A stretch of DNA of 64,000 nt, from contig OZ014423.1 of assembly GCA_963965975.1 (NCBI GenBank), forward strand, positions 2,356,001-2,420,000. Direction: 5' to 3'. Position 1 is the first letter of the stretch, and every line of letters starts with the position of its first letter. This DNA is from Xestospongia bergquistia. Taxonomy: Eukaryota; Porifera; Demospongiae; Haplosclerida; Petrosiidae. This document shows, in pieces, positions 34,821 to 46,000 of this stretch. Below the pieces are notes generated by a model. It had not been told where the DNA came from. It was given only the letters and a program-made list of their open reading frames with translations, and searched no databases. The translations under genes and the position numbers were made by a program.

Positions 34821-35114
34821 ACATGGTTTTCATTTCAAAGAATATCATCCACCACAAGCATTTAATTTGTGATGATGTGGTATGTACTACTTACTCCCAC
34901 TATTTTCGGCAGCAAGGAACAGTTTTTATAGTGCTTTTGCTTTGTACAAGCACATGAGCTAGCATGGGAAGATCGCGAGAGAGAGGCAAGTTTACAACAA
35001 AAAAGACAAAGACAGTTCTCATGTCTATAAGCCACAAATATCTTATGATAGGCAGAATGGCACATATTCTAACTTAGTGGCAGAGTGGGACATTCTCATC
35101 ACATCTAAAGAAAA
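34821..35114. other. Gap between repeat B and the LTR element
   Basis: About 300 bp without a recognisable gene. It has a slightly higher G+C content than the surroundings around 34910-35010. No match to other parts of the window was noticed. Confidence 0.4.
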
Positions 35115-35296
35115 TGTTGTGTATTTATGGTTAATTAACTATTATTACTATTATGTTATAATTTGTATCACGTGAGAACCGTGTGCTCTGATTTGTAATT
35201 GTGTATTTAGACTCTCTCTCTCTCTGTCTCTCATTATTATAAGAGTTTGTATAAGAGACAGTCAAAGGGAGGATCCAGTACTAGATATACATTACA
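35115..35296 (+). repeat. 5' LTR of the BEL/Pao element
   Basis: It starts TGTTGTGTATTTATGG and ends ACATTACA. It matches 40914-41104 closely, with a shorter CTCTCT tract. It contains a TCACGTGAGAACCGTG segment and a pyrimidine run (CTCTCTCTCT). Confidence 0.92.
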
Positions 35297-35314
35297 TGGT
35301 CCGTTGAACTGGAT
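35297..35314 (+). other. Probable primer-binding site
   Basis: TGGTCCGTTGAACTGG directly follows the 5' LTR. TGG at this position is usual for complementarity to the CCA end of a tRNA. Which tRNA is not determined. Confidence 0.55.
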
Positions 35315-35377
35315 ACAAAGAGAAGAGAAGATATTTAGTAACCAGAATACTTTACTGAAGACACCACGTGGTCGAAG

Positions 35378-36561
35378 ATGTTGGTCGAGGAAGTGAGAGT
35401 GAAGAAGCTCAAGAGAAGAGGACACCACGGGTCTGTGACAAGACTAATAGGTCAACTTAAGGATGACTTACAAGAAGAGAACAGTCCCAACATGCCGAAG
35501 CTGAGGCAGCAAAGGTCATTGCTGTCTGTTAAATTAGAGATATTATCTAAGCTAAATGAAGAGATACTTGAATTGACTCCTGAGGACGATATAGAGCAGG
35601 GGATTGATCAAGCAGACCAGACAAAGGAGAAGGTATGTTTAACCATTAATGATATTGATCACTCTCAATCAGGCTAATCAGTATATAATTCCTGCCAGTG
35701 TTAACCTCCCCTCAGAGAACCTTGTCTGACCTGCTCGTACCACAAGCGGAAGAACCTTGTCTTGCTCGCCTCATTCATCTCCAAAGGACACAATCCCCAC
35801 CTACTGACTCTCATGCCGGTGATGCCCATTCTCGCTCCGAGTCACCCATCCCCACAGATACTTCACCTATGGACAGACCTATGGTGATAGCACAACCAAG
35901 AGTGAAACTTCCTAAGCTCACCATAAAGAAGTTTAACGGGGATCTTACTAAATGGGTCACATTCTGGGACTCATTCAAATCTGCAATACACTCTAACCCA
36001 ACTCTGTCAAGTGTCGACAAGTTCAGTTATCTACATTCTCTTTTGGATTCCACGACGTCTGATGTAATTGGTGCCCTAACACTGACCTCAGCGAACTATG
36101 AGGAAGCTATGGCAACTTTAAGGAGAAGGTTTGGTAATGAACAAGTTATTGTGAGTAAGTATATGAATGCACTATTGATTCTGCAAACTGTTAGTTCTCA
36201 TCACGACTTCATCATCTCTATGACTGTAAAATCACATATGAGGGGGTTGAGAGCATTAAGAGTTGATGCTGGGTCATATGGTCAATTGTTGTCCTCAATA
36301 CTAATGAACAAATTACTCACAGAGATGCATCTCATTATTAGTCATGAGCCTAGTAGTGGTAAGTGGAATGTTGAGGAGATGATGGGAGTAATCAATCATG
36401 AGATAGAGGCAAGAGAACAATCGACTACTACCAGCCACGTTCAGAAGCACCCAGTGAAGGGACTCCACCCACATTATCAACATTTTTTAATCATTCTGAG
36501 CAGTCAAGTCATTGTGTTTACTGTGGAGAGGCACATCTATCAAGCTCATGCACCATGGTGA
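35378..36561 (+). pseudogene. Gag-like region (DUF1759 type) of the BEL/Pao element
   Basis: A first open stretch (35378-35677) has the K-K-L-K-R-R-G-H-H-G-S-V-T-R-L-I opening typical of BEL gag N-termini. A second (35698-36561) carries K-L-P-K-L-T-I-K-K-F-N-G-D and W-V-T-F-W-D-S-F-K, then Y-L-H-S-L-L, the DUF1759 core, up to about 36420. A frameshift near 36475 moves the reading to another frame, where the knuckles C-V-Y-C-G-E-A-H-L-S-S-S-C and C-Y-I-C-L-K-K-Q-H-I-S-W-D-C lie (36505-36660). Confidence 0.82.
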
Positions 36562-36660
36562 TTGAAGTGAGTGCAAAGAGAGAGGTGTTACATAGATCAG
36601 GAAGATGTTACATTTGTCTGAAGAAACAGCACATCAGTTGGGACTGTCGTGCTAAGACTA

Positions 36661-37300
36661 ACTACGGGAACTGTCAAGGTGACTACTATCTGTCCACGTA
36701 GCATCTGTCCATTCCACTAGGAGCACGGAATACCTCGACTAAGAGAGTTCATATGCAGGCACTCAGGCATCTGTCCTACTACAGACAGACAGACTACGAC
36801 TATGAAACCCATCTGGAACCACTCCCATCTGTGTAGGTGTGAAAGTGATTATGGATAGAAGAAGTCATCATACGCATGTATCAAGTTGTACGAGATAAAC
36901 GCTACAACTTTCCAAGCAGGAATCAGAGCGTCTACATCTAAAGACATTTGGTAACTATGAGGAACAAGACACCATCTGCAATGTTAAGATAAGTGTCATT
37001 ACGAGAGAGAGAGAGAGAGAGAGTCTTTGACATTTACAGCATAAGTGGTACTATTTATTTGTGGACCCTTTAACTGCTCAACCTATTGACCTTTCTAGGA
37101 ATCATTATGAGCACTTACATGGCTTGGATCTAACTTACTCGGTAGATGTTGGAGATACACTCGAGATTGACTAACTAATTGGATCTGACGTCTATTGGAG
37201 CTTAGCTACCAGGAAAGTTATAAGGGGGAGGAGTGGTCTACTTGCCATACAGACCAAGGTTGGATGAATTCTATTGGGTCCCATTGATCAATCACAAACG
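36661..37300 (+). pseudogene. Retropepsin-like remnant of the BEL/Pao element
   Basis: Fragments such as A-S-V-L-L-Q-T and V-K-V-I-M-D-R-R-S-H-H-T-H-V-S (36838-36885) followed by L-H-L-K-T-F-G-N correspond to the BEL protease region. The active-site triad expected as D-S-G/D-G-G reads D-R-R, so it would be inactive. Several stops break the frame. A GA microsatellite sits at 37003-37022. Confidence 0.6.
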
Positions 37301-37559
37301 TCAGTCCATCTCACGTCCACGACTACTCACTTTCTAAGAATTGACGCATATCCCACAGAACAGAGTCTAGATAATTCGCTTAGGAGATTTTAGGATCTTG
37401 AGTCCCTTGGGAGGGATTGCGAAGGAGGAACCGTCGGTTATGTGACATTTGTACAACAGATCTCCTTCAATGGAGAGAGATACCAAGTCAGTCTTGCCAT
37501 GGAGGAGCGATCACCCAACACTACCAGACAACTACCAGTTATGTCACAAATGACTGATC

Positions 37560-38240
37560 AAACTCATCTGGAGATCGGAACAGAACCTTGTACTGCTTGC
37601 TGAGTACGACAGGGTAATCCAAGACCAAATTAAGAAGGGCATAGTTGAGGTAGTTGACAATGCCACTGTGGTTGAAGGAGAAAAGGTACATAACCTCCCT
37701 CACTATTGTGTTGTGAGGCAAGACAAGACAACCTCAAAACTTTGGATAGTCTATGATGCCTCAGCCAGATCCACTGGTCCTTAACTCAATGACTGCCTAT
37801 ATACAGGTCCCAGTTTAGGCCAATCAATGTTTGATATTTTGCTGCATTTCTGAGTACATTGAGTTGCTCTTACTGAAGACATAGAGAAGGCCCTCCTGAT
37901 GGTTGTGGTGAAGATTGCGATGTCTTAAGATTTTTATGGACTAGTGAGTTAGACAGTGATGTACTGAAGCCATTGATCCTCAGATTTACTTGTGTGCTGT
38001 TCAGCGTATCATCAAGTCCATTCTTGTTGAACACAACAATCAATCATCACATCGAGTCATATAGAGATATAGATCCATTCTTCATTGACAAGCTCTTGTC
38101 CTCTATTTATGTTGATGACGTAAGTTTTGGATCACCTGATGTTGAGCCAATGTTTCAGCTGTATCAGAAGTGCAAGGAGTGGCTGTCAAAGGCAGGTTTT
38201 AAATTGAGAAAGTTTGTTACCAAATCAGATGAGTTGTGAC
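37560..38240 (+). pseudogene. Reverse transcriptase remnant of the BEL/Pao element
   Basis: Frames switch, but successive segments are recognisable: the G-I-V-E-V-V region, H-N-L-P-H-Y-C-V-V-R and L-W-I-V-Y-D-A-S-A-R (37680-37775), then S-I-Y-V-D-D-V-S-F-G (catalytic Y-V-D-D at 38108-38119) and C-K-E-W-L-S-K-A-G-F-K-L-R-K-F. Stops follow the D-A-S-A-R segment. Confidence 0.82.
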
Positions 38241-38399
38241 AATTGATCACCAATTATAGTGAGACCACCCCCACCCCCGCAGATGATTGATCCTACGCTA
38301 ACATTTCTCTTGGATCAAAGCAAGGAAGTTCACCAGGATATCCCAAGATGCTGGGTGTTCAATGAGACTTCACTAATGATGAGTTCGTATTCAATATCA

Positions 38400-39130
38400 G
38401 TGATGTTACTCACTACATGACTGACTCAGAACCCACTAAAAGGACCGTTGTAGGTATGGTTGCACAATTCTTTGATCATCTCGGTATTGTTACTCCTGTC
38501 ACCATTCTATTTAAGATGTTCTTTCAGCAGCTGTGTGAAGTTGGTAAAGGATGGGATGATCCACTGACTGACGATCTATTAGAAAGGTGGAGACAACATC
38601 ATTCATCCCTCTCTGGTGGCAGTGTCATTACTATCCCTCGAAGTTATATCTCTCATCAACCAGAATCAGCTAGACTGGTTGGATTTTGTGACACCTCTAC
38701 CAAGGCTTATTGTGCTGTTGTTTATCTAAAGTTAGAACATGACACTAATGTTTATGTTAGGTTTGTTGCTGCTAAAACTCATGTAGCTCCACAGAAGGGT
38801 ATGACAATCCCACGTCTAAAGCTCCTATCTGCATTGCTACTGGCCAAGCTAATTGTCAGTGTACACGCTGCCCTTCAAGCAGAGTTGACATTACATAGTG
38901 AACCCGTTTGCTACAAAGATTCAAAGATATCCTTCTACTGGATACAAAGGGCTAATCGAGAATGGAGGCAGTTTATTGAGAATCGTGTCATCAGTATTCG
39001 TTCCTTAGTGCCATCCCAACACTGGAAACACTGTCCTGGTGTTAGCAATCCTGCAAACATACCCTCTAGGGAAATGTCACCTTCAGAACTATCAGAGAAC
39101 CATCTCTGGTTAAATGGGCCAGGATGGTAG
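38400..39130 (+). pseudogene. RNase H / peptidase A17-type region of the BEL/Pao element
   Basis: One open stretch (38417-39130) encodes Q-F-F-D-H-L-G-I-V-T-P, V-G-F-C-D-T-S-T-K-A-Y, A-K-T-H-V-A-P, I-P-R-L-K-L-L-S-A-L-L-L-A and C-Y-K-D-S-K-I-S-F-Y-W-I-Q, a classic BEL/Pao order. The reading frame before it is broken. Confidence 0.82.
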
Positions 39131-39479
39131 CCTACATCATCATACTTATCTGACTCTCCAGTGGCGATTGTTAACAACTTACATGAAGAATGCTATCCCA
39201 AGCTTAAATGTCACTCAGTTATACAACTCTTCACACCTAATGATCAAATCTATCAACCTCAGCTTGAGCGAGTTATCAATTGTGAGAACTACAACTCATT
39301 CAATCACCTCATTTGTGTAACAGCATTCATCCTGAAGTTTGTTTACCTTTTATTACAGAGGATAGGACAGATAAGCGAGTTAATTAACTCTAATACTTTA
39401 AATGATGCTAGACTATACTGACTCATGGAGTCACAATGACTATTACCACAAGATAGGAGATTCCTTTCATGGAAACATC

Positions 39480-40380
39480 AGTTTGACCTGTATGTTGATA
39501 TCTCTCATATTTGGAAACGTGGTGGCAGGATGTCCAATTCTGATCTTCCTGTTTTCTCCCAGATTCCAATTCTCTTAGACAAACAGCATCACATAGCAAG
39601 GATTATCATCAGAGATGCTCATGAGCATGTACTACATGCTGGTCTCAAGGAGACATTAACAGAAATTCGGTCGTCATTCTGATTAATACAGGGGAGACAG
39701 TTCGTTCTTCATATTATCCACGAATGTGTGATCTGTCGTAAGTCAGAAGGAAGACCATATCAGGCTGTACCTCCTCCTCCATTACCAGAGTATCGTGTTA
39801 AGCAATTGAGACCATTTCAGTTTACTGGAGTGGATTTTGCTGGTCCATTTTATATCAAACCCTCTCCCCAAAGGGAAGGAACCAAGTCATGGTTGTGTCT
39901 GTATATTTGTGCAGTCACTAGAGCTGTTCTTCTTGACCTGGTACCTGATCTCAATACACTCACCTTTCTTAGAAGTTTCAAGTGTTTCACCTCTTGTCAT
40001 GGAGTACCAACTAAGATGGTATCTTGTAATGCTAAGATATTTAAGTCAGCCTCTAGGACTATTCATGGGCTATTCACTGATCCTGTGATCAAGAAATATT
40101 TCTCTGATCTCCAATTAGAGTGGTCATTCAACTTAGAGAAGGCCCCCCTGGTGGGGAGGCATTTTCGAAAGACTGATCAAGTCTGCTAAATGTTGTCTCA
40201 GAAAAATGCTAGGAAGAGTAGCTCTCACTTACGATGAACTACTAACACTTGTGGTCAAAACTGAAGCAGTTCTTAACTCAAGACCACTGTCACACATTTC
40301 CAATGATGACCTAGAGGAACCACTGACCCCCTCCTACCTCCTAATTGGTTAGAGTTCTGTCCTTTCCAGACTCTTTAAAA
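39480..40380 (+). pseudogene. Integrase remnant of the BEL/Pao element
   Basis: The zinc-binding H-x-x-x-H...C-x-x-C part is visible as H-E-H-V-L-H-A-G-L-K and C-V-I-C-R-K (39610-39740) with a stop between. The core has F-T-G-V-D-F-A-G-P-F (first Asp). Where S-D-N-A-K is expected, the sequence reads S-C-N-A-K (near 40020), so the second catalytic Asp is lost. The last Glu segment lies in another frame after about 40140. Confidence 0.8.
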
Positions 40381-40420
40381 GGATATTGATCCCAACTACC
40401 AAGATTCAGCTATACGTAAA

Positions 40421-40606
40421 ATGAAGCACGTTGCTATGGTGTCTGATAGATTTTGGAGACATTGGAGGCAGGAGTATTTGGTTGAATTGAGAGAGTTTCA
40501 TCACACCAACAGACTCATTCGAGGTGTGAATAGTACTATTAAGGAAGGAGAAGTGGTCACCGTGTATGACGAGAACCAGCCTAGAGTGCTTTTGGAAGTT
40601 GGGTAG
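40421..40606 (+). pseudogene. DUF5641-type terminal segment of the BEL/Pao element
   Basis: F-W-R-H-W-R-Q-E-Y-L-V-E-L-R-E-F-H followed by G-E-V-V-T-V-Y-D-E-N matches the usual end of BEL/Pao polyproteins. The stop comes before the rest of the domain; a further in-frame piece follows after 40620. Confidence 0.7.
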
Positions 40607-40905
40607 GATCATACTATTGAAGGAACAGATGTGAACGTAAGAGGTGCTCGTGTGCAGGTACTATCTAAGAAGGACCAAGCAATGATTATACAATGACCAA
40701 TTCAACACTTGTATCCATTAGAAGTAGGCACTACTGATGATGAGCCAAACAATTCTGCTGATTGTACACCTGACGAAACCCCACAAGGACCAACAATGGA
40801 TATAATGATACAAGACGACCTCGTTATTCACCAGCTGTCAAGACAAGAGATAAGGTTATTGCATGTTTTACTGATTGAGTGTGTTGAACATATACTGTTT
40901 AACAT

Positions 40906-40913
40906 GGGGAGGA
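40906..40913 (+). other. Polypurine tract
   Basis: GGGGAGGA lies immediately before the 3' LTR, the expected position and composition for plus-strand priming. Confidence 0.7.
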
Positions 40914-41104
40914 TGTTGTGTATTTATGGTTAATTAACTGTTATTACTATTATGTTATAATTTGTATCACGTGAGAACCGTGTGCTCTGATTTGTAATTG
41001 TGTATTTAGACTCTCCTCTATCTCTCTGTCTCTCATTATTATAAGAGTTGTGAATAAGAGATTTAGAACAGTTAAAGGGAGGATCCTGTGCTAGATACAT
41101 TACA
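40914..41104 (+). repeat. 3' LTR of the BEL/Pao element
   Basis: Copy of 35115-35296. It differs by a few substitutions and by insertions in the CTCTCT and GAATAAGAGA regions. Confidence 0.92.
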
Positions 41105-41274
41105 GTAAGTTGTAATAATTAAATAGTATTGTTTTCTGCATTATATCTTATCTAAAATAAAATATATATTAGATAGAATTTGGCTTTTCATTATTATAAC
41201 TTAATATTGTTTTATTAGCTATTGTTATTATTATTATAATAGCTAGTGTTTTATTATTTAATAATTATTTTTAG

Positions 41275-41690
41275 TGACAAAAAGAGGCATCCAATAACAG
41301 TAGCTAATGTTAAAGATATCAAGACTAATATTAACATGATAATTATATACAATAACATTGAATAAAGATAACACTGCAGATTATACTAAATTATATTAGT
41401 TTTAATTTTGCAAGACGAGCAGGATTTAATAGATTATGGAAGAGCATTCTAAAGAGAGGAAGTAAAAGGAACAAAGGAATGTAATGAAGCAGATGTATGA
41501 GAAAAAGGATATGGAAAGCATGAGAGTGTCATAAAGACAATTGTGAGAACAATGAGTAGGGAATGGTTTAAGAGTGAATATGCCAGAAAGGAAGTAGAGT
41601 ATTTGTTAAAGATTTGTAGACTAGGCATAATTAATAAACTGTATGACAAGAAGAAAGTAAAGGGATATTGTAAAAGATAGAAGAGAAGAG
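41275..41690 (-). mobile_element. LINE 3'-end fragment, copy 3 (inverted)
   Basis: On the minus strand it matches copy 1: T-C-T-T-T-A-T-G-A-C-A-C-T-C-T-C-A-T-G, the N-A-L-P-like end and the tract ending GACAAAAAGA. It extends further 5' than the other copies. It lies just beyond the 3' LTR. Confidence 0.55.
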
Positions 41691-41699
41691 TAGTAGTCA

Positions 41700-42180
41700 C
41701 TGTTCCACATAAGAGAATACATTTTGAATTAGTTGAAGACATAGAAGGACCCCAGACAGATGAGCAATTAAGAAAAATGAGAGATTACAAGTGATTGGCA
41801 TGGTATAATTTAAAGCGAGTTTGAGATGGATGGATGTCGGTAGAAATTTCTGTAATGACACCTATGATTTTATGAGCTTTGGAGCATACAGATTAGAAGT
41901 GAGGAGTCCAGGACAAATTAGAGGAGATTAAAACATCAAGATACTGGAAAGAAGTGACATGGTCAATTTTAACATATATTGTTGATCAAATAATTGAAAT
42001 GTTGTAATATTGGCTGGAAAGAGAGTCTCGTTCTTGGAGAGAATTTATTAAACCATTTATAATGTTAGGACAATATACTAAAGCTAAAGAATTAGTTGAA
42101 AAGTATAGTGTTATATTTTATGATTCGAAAATTAATGAAATGTGTTTAACTATTTGACATTATTGCTACAATATATTACT
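41700..42180. other. Unassigned stretch
   Basis: A purine-rich plus strand with short open pieces (F-E-L-V-E-D-I-E-G-P; L-G-Q-Y-T-K-A-K-E-L-V-E-K) interrupted by stops. It could be a fragment of a gene or element; I do not recognise it. Confidence 0.3.
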
Positions 42181-42399
42181 GTTTTATTCTTCATTATTAA
42201 TAAGCTTCACAAGGTAGTCAACTCTTATTATCTTGTTAATACATATAAAACAATTGATTACTAGCTCACTATAGACTTCATATTACTGGGTAAGACATTC
42301 CTCTGTAAGCTTACTGTGTTCTTGTGCCGTTTTTTCAGTTGTCTTAAATGGTTATATTAATTTCAATTAGTGTGTTCGTTTAAGGTAAAAAAAAAACTA

Positions 42400-42602
42400 A
42401 AAGAAGAGCACTAATAAAGCAGAAATAGTAAACAAAGCAAATATAAAGCAACATGTATAGATATTAATAGTGTTCTTTTTAAAAAGGCAAAAAATGATTA
42501 AAATCAGCTTTACAATTGTTATACATGACAGTTTTTGTATTGATTCCAAAGCACAATAGATTCTGTCTAGCATTATTATCTTCAGAAATGTCATATTTCT
42601 GA
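42400..42602 (-). pseudogene. Ghost terminal exon of a further receptor family member
   Basis: Minus-strand text [14 protein letters not shown] then L-L-C-F-G, clearly the tail exon of the family (Q-N-P-L-Y-F in intact members) with Pro and Tyr lost. The membrane-helix part of the exon is replaced by 3'-flank-like sequence (from 42603). It indicates an eighth family copy, mostly deleted, next to member 6. Confidence 0.65.
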
Positions 42603-43037
42603 AGATACTGTGTCCTTAATCAGTTGTTACAAATTATAGCTCTGTGGAATCAAGCATAATTACTTTTGTTAGTTGATATAGAATAATTGATTACCAGCTC
42701 ACTGTATATATGGACTATAGACTTATATTACCAACATTCCTCTGTAAGCTTATTGTGTTCTTATATAATTTGTTCAGTTGTCTTACATGCTTATATTTAT
42801 TATCATATATTGTGTCAGTTTAAGATAAAGAAACAAAAAGAACAGCACTATAATGATCATGAGCACCAATTAGCAAAATAAATACAGAAATTGAATTTAA
42901 AAAATAGATCATGACCCTTAATAAGCAATTAAATTAAATAATAATACAATATATTATATATATAAAGCACCATATACAGAAATATTTATTATAATAGTGT
43001 CATTTTACAACAATAACAAAAATAAGCAATATCAGGT

Positions 43038-46000
43038 TTACAAATTTTCTTCTTCATGAAATGTTTCATTAACTTCGAAGTACAATGAATTCTGTCTAGC
43101 ATTATTATCTTCAGAAATATCATATTTCTGACTTTTAAGTCTTTTTCGTTTGAGAACAAGAAAAACTACAATTGCTGCAATTACACAAATAACTACAAGA
43201 AACAAACAAAGTAAATTATTAACTTCTTAATATAGAAAGTATTAACAATACCTGCAGTAACTATAACTGTTATTGGCACAAGAATATAAGCACTGTTACT
43301 TGAACTTAAGAACTACACAATATTATAATACATAACCACAATTATAATACATAACTTACTGATTGATTATCTAGAGTTACTGTTGTCATAACTTTAGCAG
43401 CTATTAAAAAATGTAAAGATGACGACATATATTCAATCAATAGCTATACTATTAGTTGTATCAAGTATATCAACATATCTTAATATTTTATCTTCTCACT
43501 TTCACAACTGAGCCCATTGTCAAGCAAGGAGAAACCAGAACTACATTCACAATGATATGATCCATCATCGTTCACACATCTCTGACTACAACCTCCATTA
43601 TTTTGAGCACATTCATTAATGTCTTATAAAAGACATTTTAATTAAATATAATTTAGTAGACAACTAACCAAAGCAAGTATGATTATCATTGCCTAAGTAA
43701 TAGCCAGTCTGACATGTACATTGATAACTACCAACACTGTTATGACAACCTTGAGTACATCTTGTTAGATTGAGTGAACACTCATCTATGTCTATATAAA
43801 TTAAGATATACTAACAATAAATAATAATGGTAAATTTACCTGAGCAAAATATACTATTGTATAGATGATATCCAGGTTGACAGGTACATTGGAAACTACC
43901 TTCAATATTTGTACATATTTGTTCACAACCTCCATTTCCAATCTCACATTCATTAATATCTGTTTATCAGTAGGTCTTAAATAGTTTCAGGTAAATGATT
44001 AATTGATTACCTGTACAAATTTTTCCATTGGTATCGGTGTTGAATCCAATATCACACTGACACTGATAACTTCCTGGTTTATTGATACAAGTATGATCAC
44101 AACCACCATTGTCATTATTACACTCATTGATATCTACATGTTGGATAGTGTTAGGAATTTTTTAAATAAAACTTGTTACTGACCAGTACAATTATGTTCA
44201 TCTATATTTAGGACATATCCAGAGTTACAGGAACAGGAGTAAGAACCAGGAGTATTAGAACAAGTCTGACTACAACCTCCATTATATGAAGTACACTCAT
44301 TGATATCTGTTTTAATATTCATTTAATATAGAAAAGAGCAGCTATTAACTAAACCTGTACAGTTGTGACCATTAGTATCAACTGAATATCCAGTCAGACA
44401 AGAACAAGAATAAGTACCGATACTGTTTTGACAGTTCTGTTGACATCCTCCATTCTCAGTAGCACACTCATTAATATCTGGTTATTATGATAATATGATG
44501 CTAAAATATCCTTACCAAGACAAGTATAGTTATCACTATGAAGTTGATATCCAAACTGACAGGAACAATTATAGCCTCCAATAGTGTTTATACATAATTG
44601 ACTACAACCAGAAATCCCTTCACTACATTCATTGATATCTTTTATAAGAAGCAAATTATGTTAATTTCAATAAATAATATAACTTACCATTACAGGTTCT
44701 GTGGTTTAATGTGTTCAATATATATCCTGATTGACAAGCACAATGGAAAGAACCAATTGTATTCAGGCATACGTGATCACAATTATCAGCTACAGTTTCA
44801 CATTCATCAATATCTAGTGGTAAACATTCAAATGTCATTATTAACATTTTATACACAAACCTAAACAAGTAGTATTATCGCTGTCCAGGTAATATCCAGT
44901 TTGACATGTACAAAAAAAGCTACCAACACTATTTATACAACCTTGAGTACATCCAGAGATACCTTGAGAACACTCATCAATATCTAAGGAGAACAAACAA
45001 TACAATAGTCCAATAATATTGGGTTAGGTTAACCTGAGCAGAAGATGTTACCACTATATCCAGAATAGCAGGAACACTGGAAATTTCCATTAGTATTAGT
45101 ACATATTTGTTCACAACCTCCATTATTAGTATTACACTCATTGATATCTTTAATGATTAATAAGATTAGCCTCTTTAACAAAATTAATTACCTGTGCAGT
45201 TCATTCCATTGTTTTCTAAATTAAAACCAACATCACATTGACAGTGATAACTTCCTGGTTTATTGATACAAATATGATCACAACCACCATTGTCATTATC
45301 ACATTCATTGATATCTACATGTTAGATAGTGTTAGGAATTGTTCATATAAAACTTGTTACTGACCAGTACAATTATATCCATCTATATTTAGGACATATC
45401 CAGAGTTACAGGAACAGGAGTAAGAACCAGGAGTGTTAGAACAAGTCTGACTACAACCTCCATTATATGAAGCACACTCATTGATATCTGTATTAAACAG
45501 TATAATTATATTTACTAAAAATCTGCTTGTCTACTACAAACCTGTACAGTTGTAACCATTGCTATCATCAATTAAGTATCCAGTCAGACAAGAACAAGAA
45601 TAGCTACCAATTGTATTTTGACAATTCTGTTCACATCCTCCATTTTGAGTTGTACATTCATTGATGTCTATCATCATTATAGTATCAGATTAATATCAAT
45701 AATGAGTAATGATCTTACCAAGACATGTGTGGTTGTCAATTCCAAGTTGGTATCCATTCTGACAAGCACATCTATAGCTTCCAATAGTATTAGTACATAG
45801 TTGACTACATCCAGAAATCCCTTCACTACACTCATCAATGTCTGTGTGGGTGGTATTAATGTAGATATTAACTATGTATATATAATAGTACCTGAACAGA
45901 ATTTATCATTAACCAATCTGAAGCCAGACTCACAAGAACAATTGAACAATGGTACTTTATTAATACATATTTGTTCACAACCACCATTGTTAGTAACGCA

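Larger units (their letters stand above)
35115..41104 (+). mobile_element. BEL/Pao-type LTR retrotransposon, full length but decayed
   Basis: Two similar LTRs of about 182 and 191 bp, both TG...CA, bracket about 5.6 kb. Inside, in order: a gag region with a DUF1759-type domain and two CCHC-like knuckles, a retropepsin-like remnant, reverse transcriptase with Y-V-D-D, RNase H, an integrase with zinc-binding and catalytic core remnants, and a terminal DUF5641-type segment. This order and the domains are typical of BEL/Pao. Many frameshifts and stops show that it is dead. The two LTRs differ by small indels, so insertion is not very recent. I saw no clear target-site duplication. G+C content is visibly higher than in the host sequence. 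Confidence 0.9.

Noticed and set aside
35811-36020. Minus-strand frame inside the retroelement gag
   Set aside because: Overlaps the clear plus-strand gag domain in antisense.
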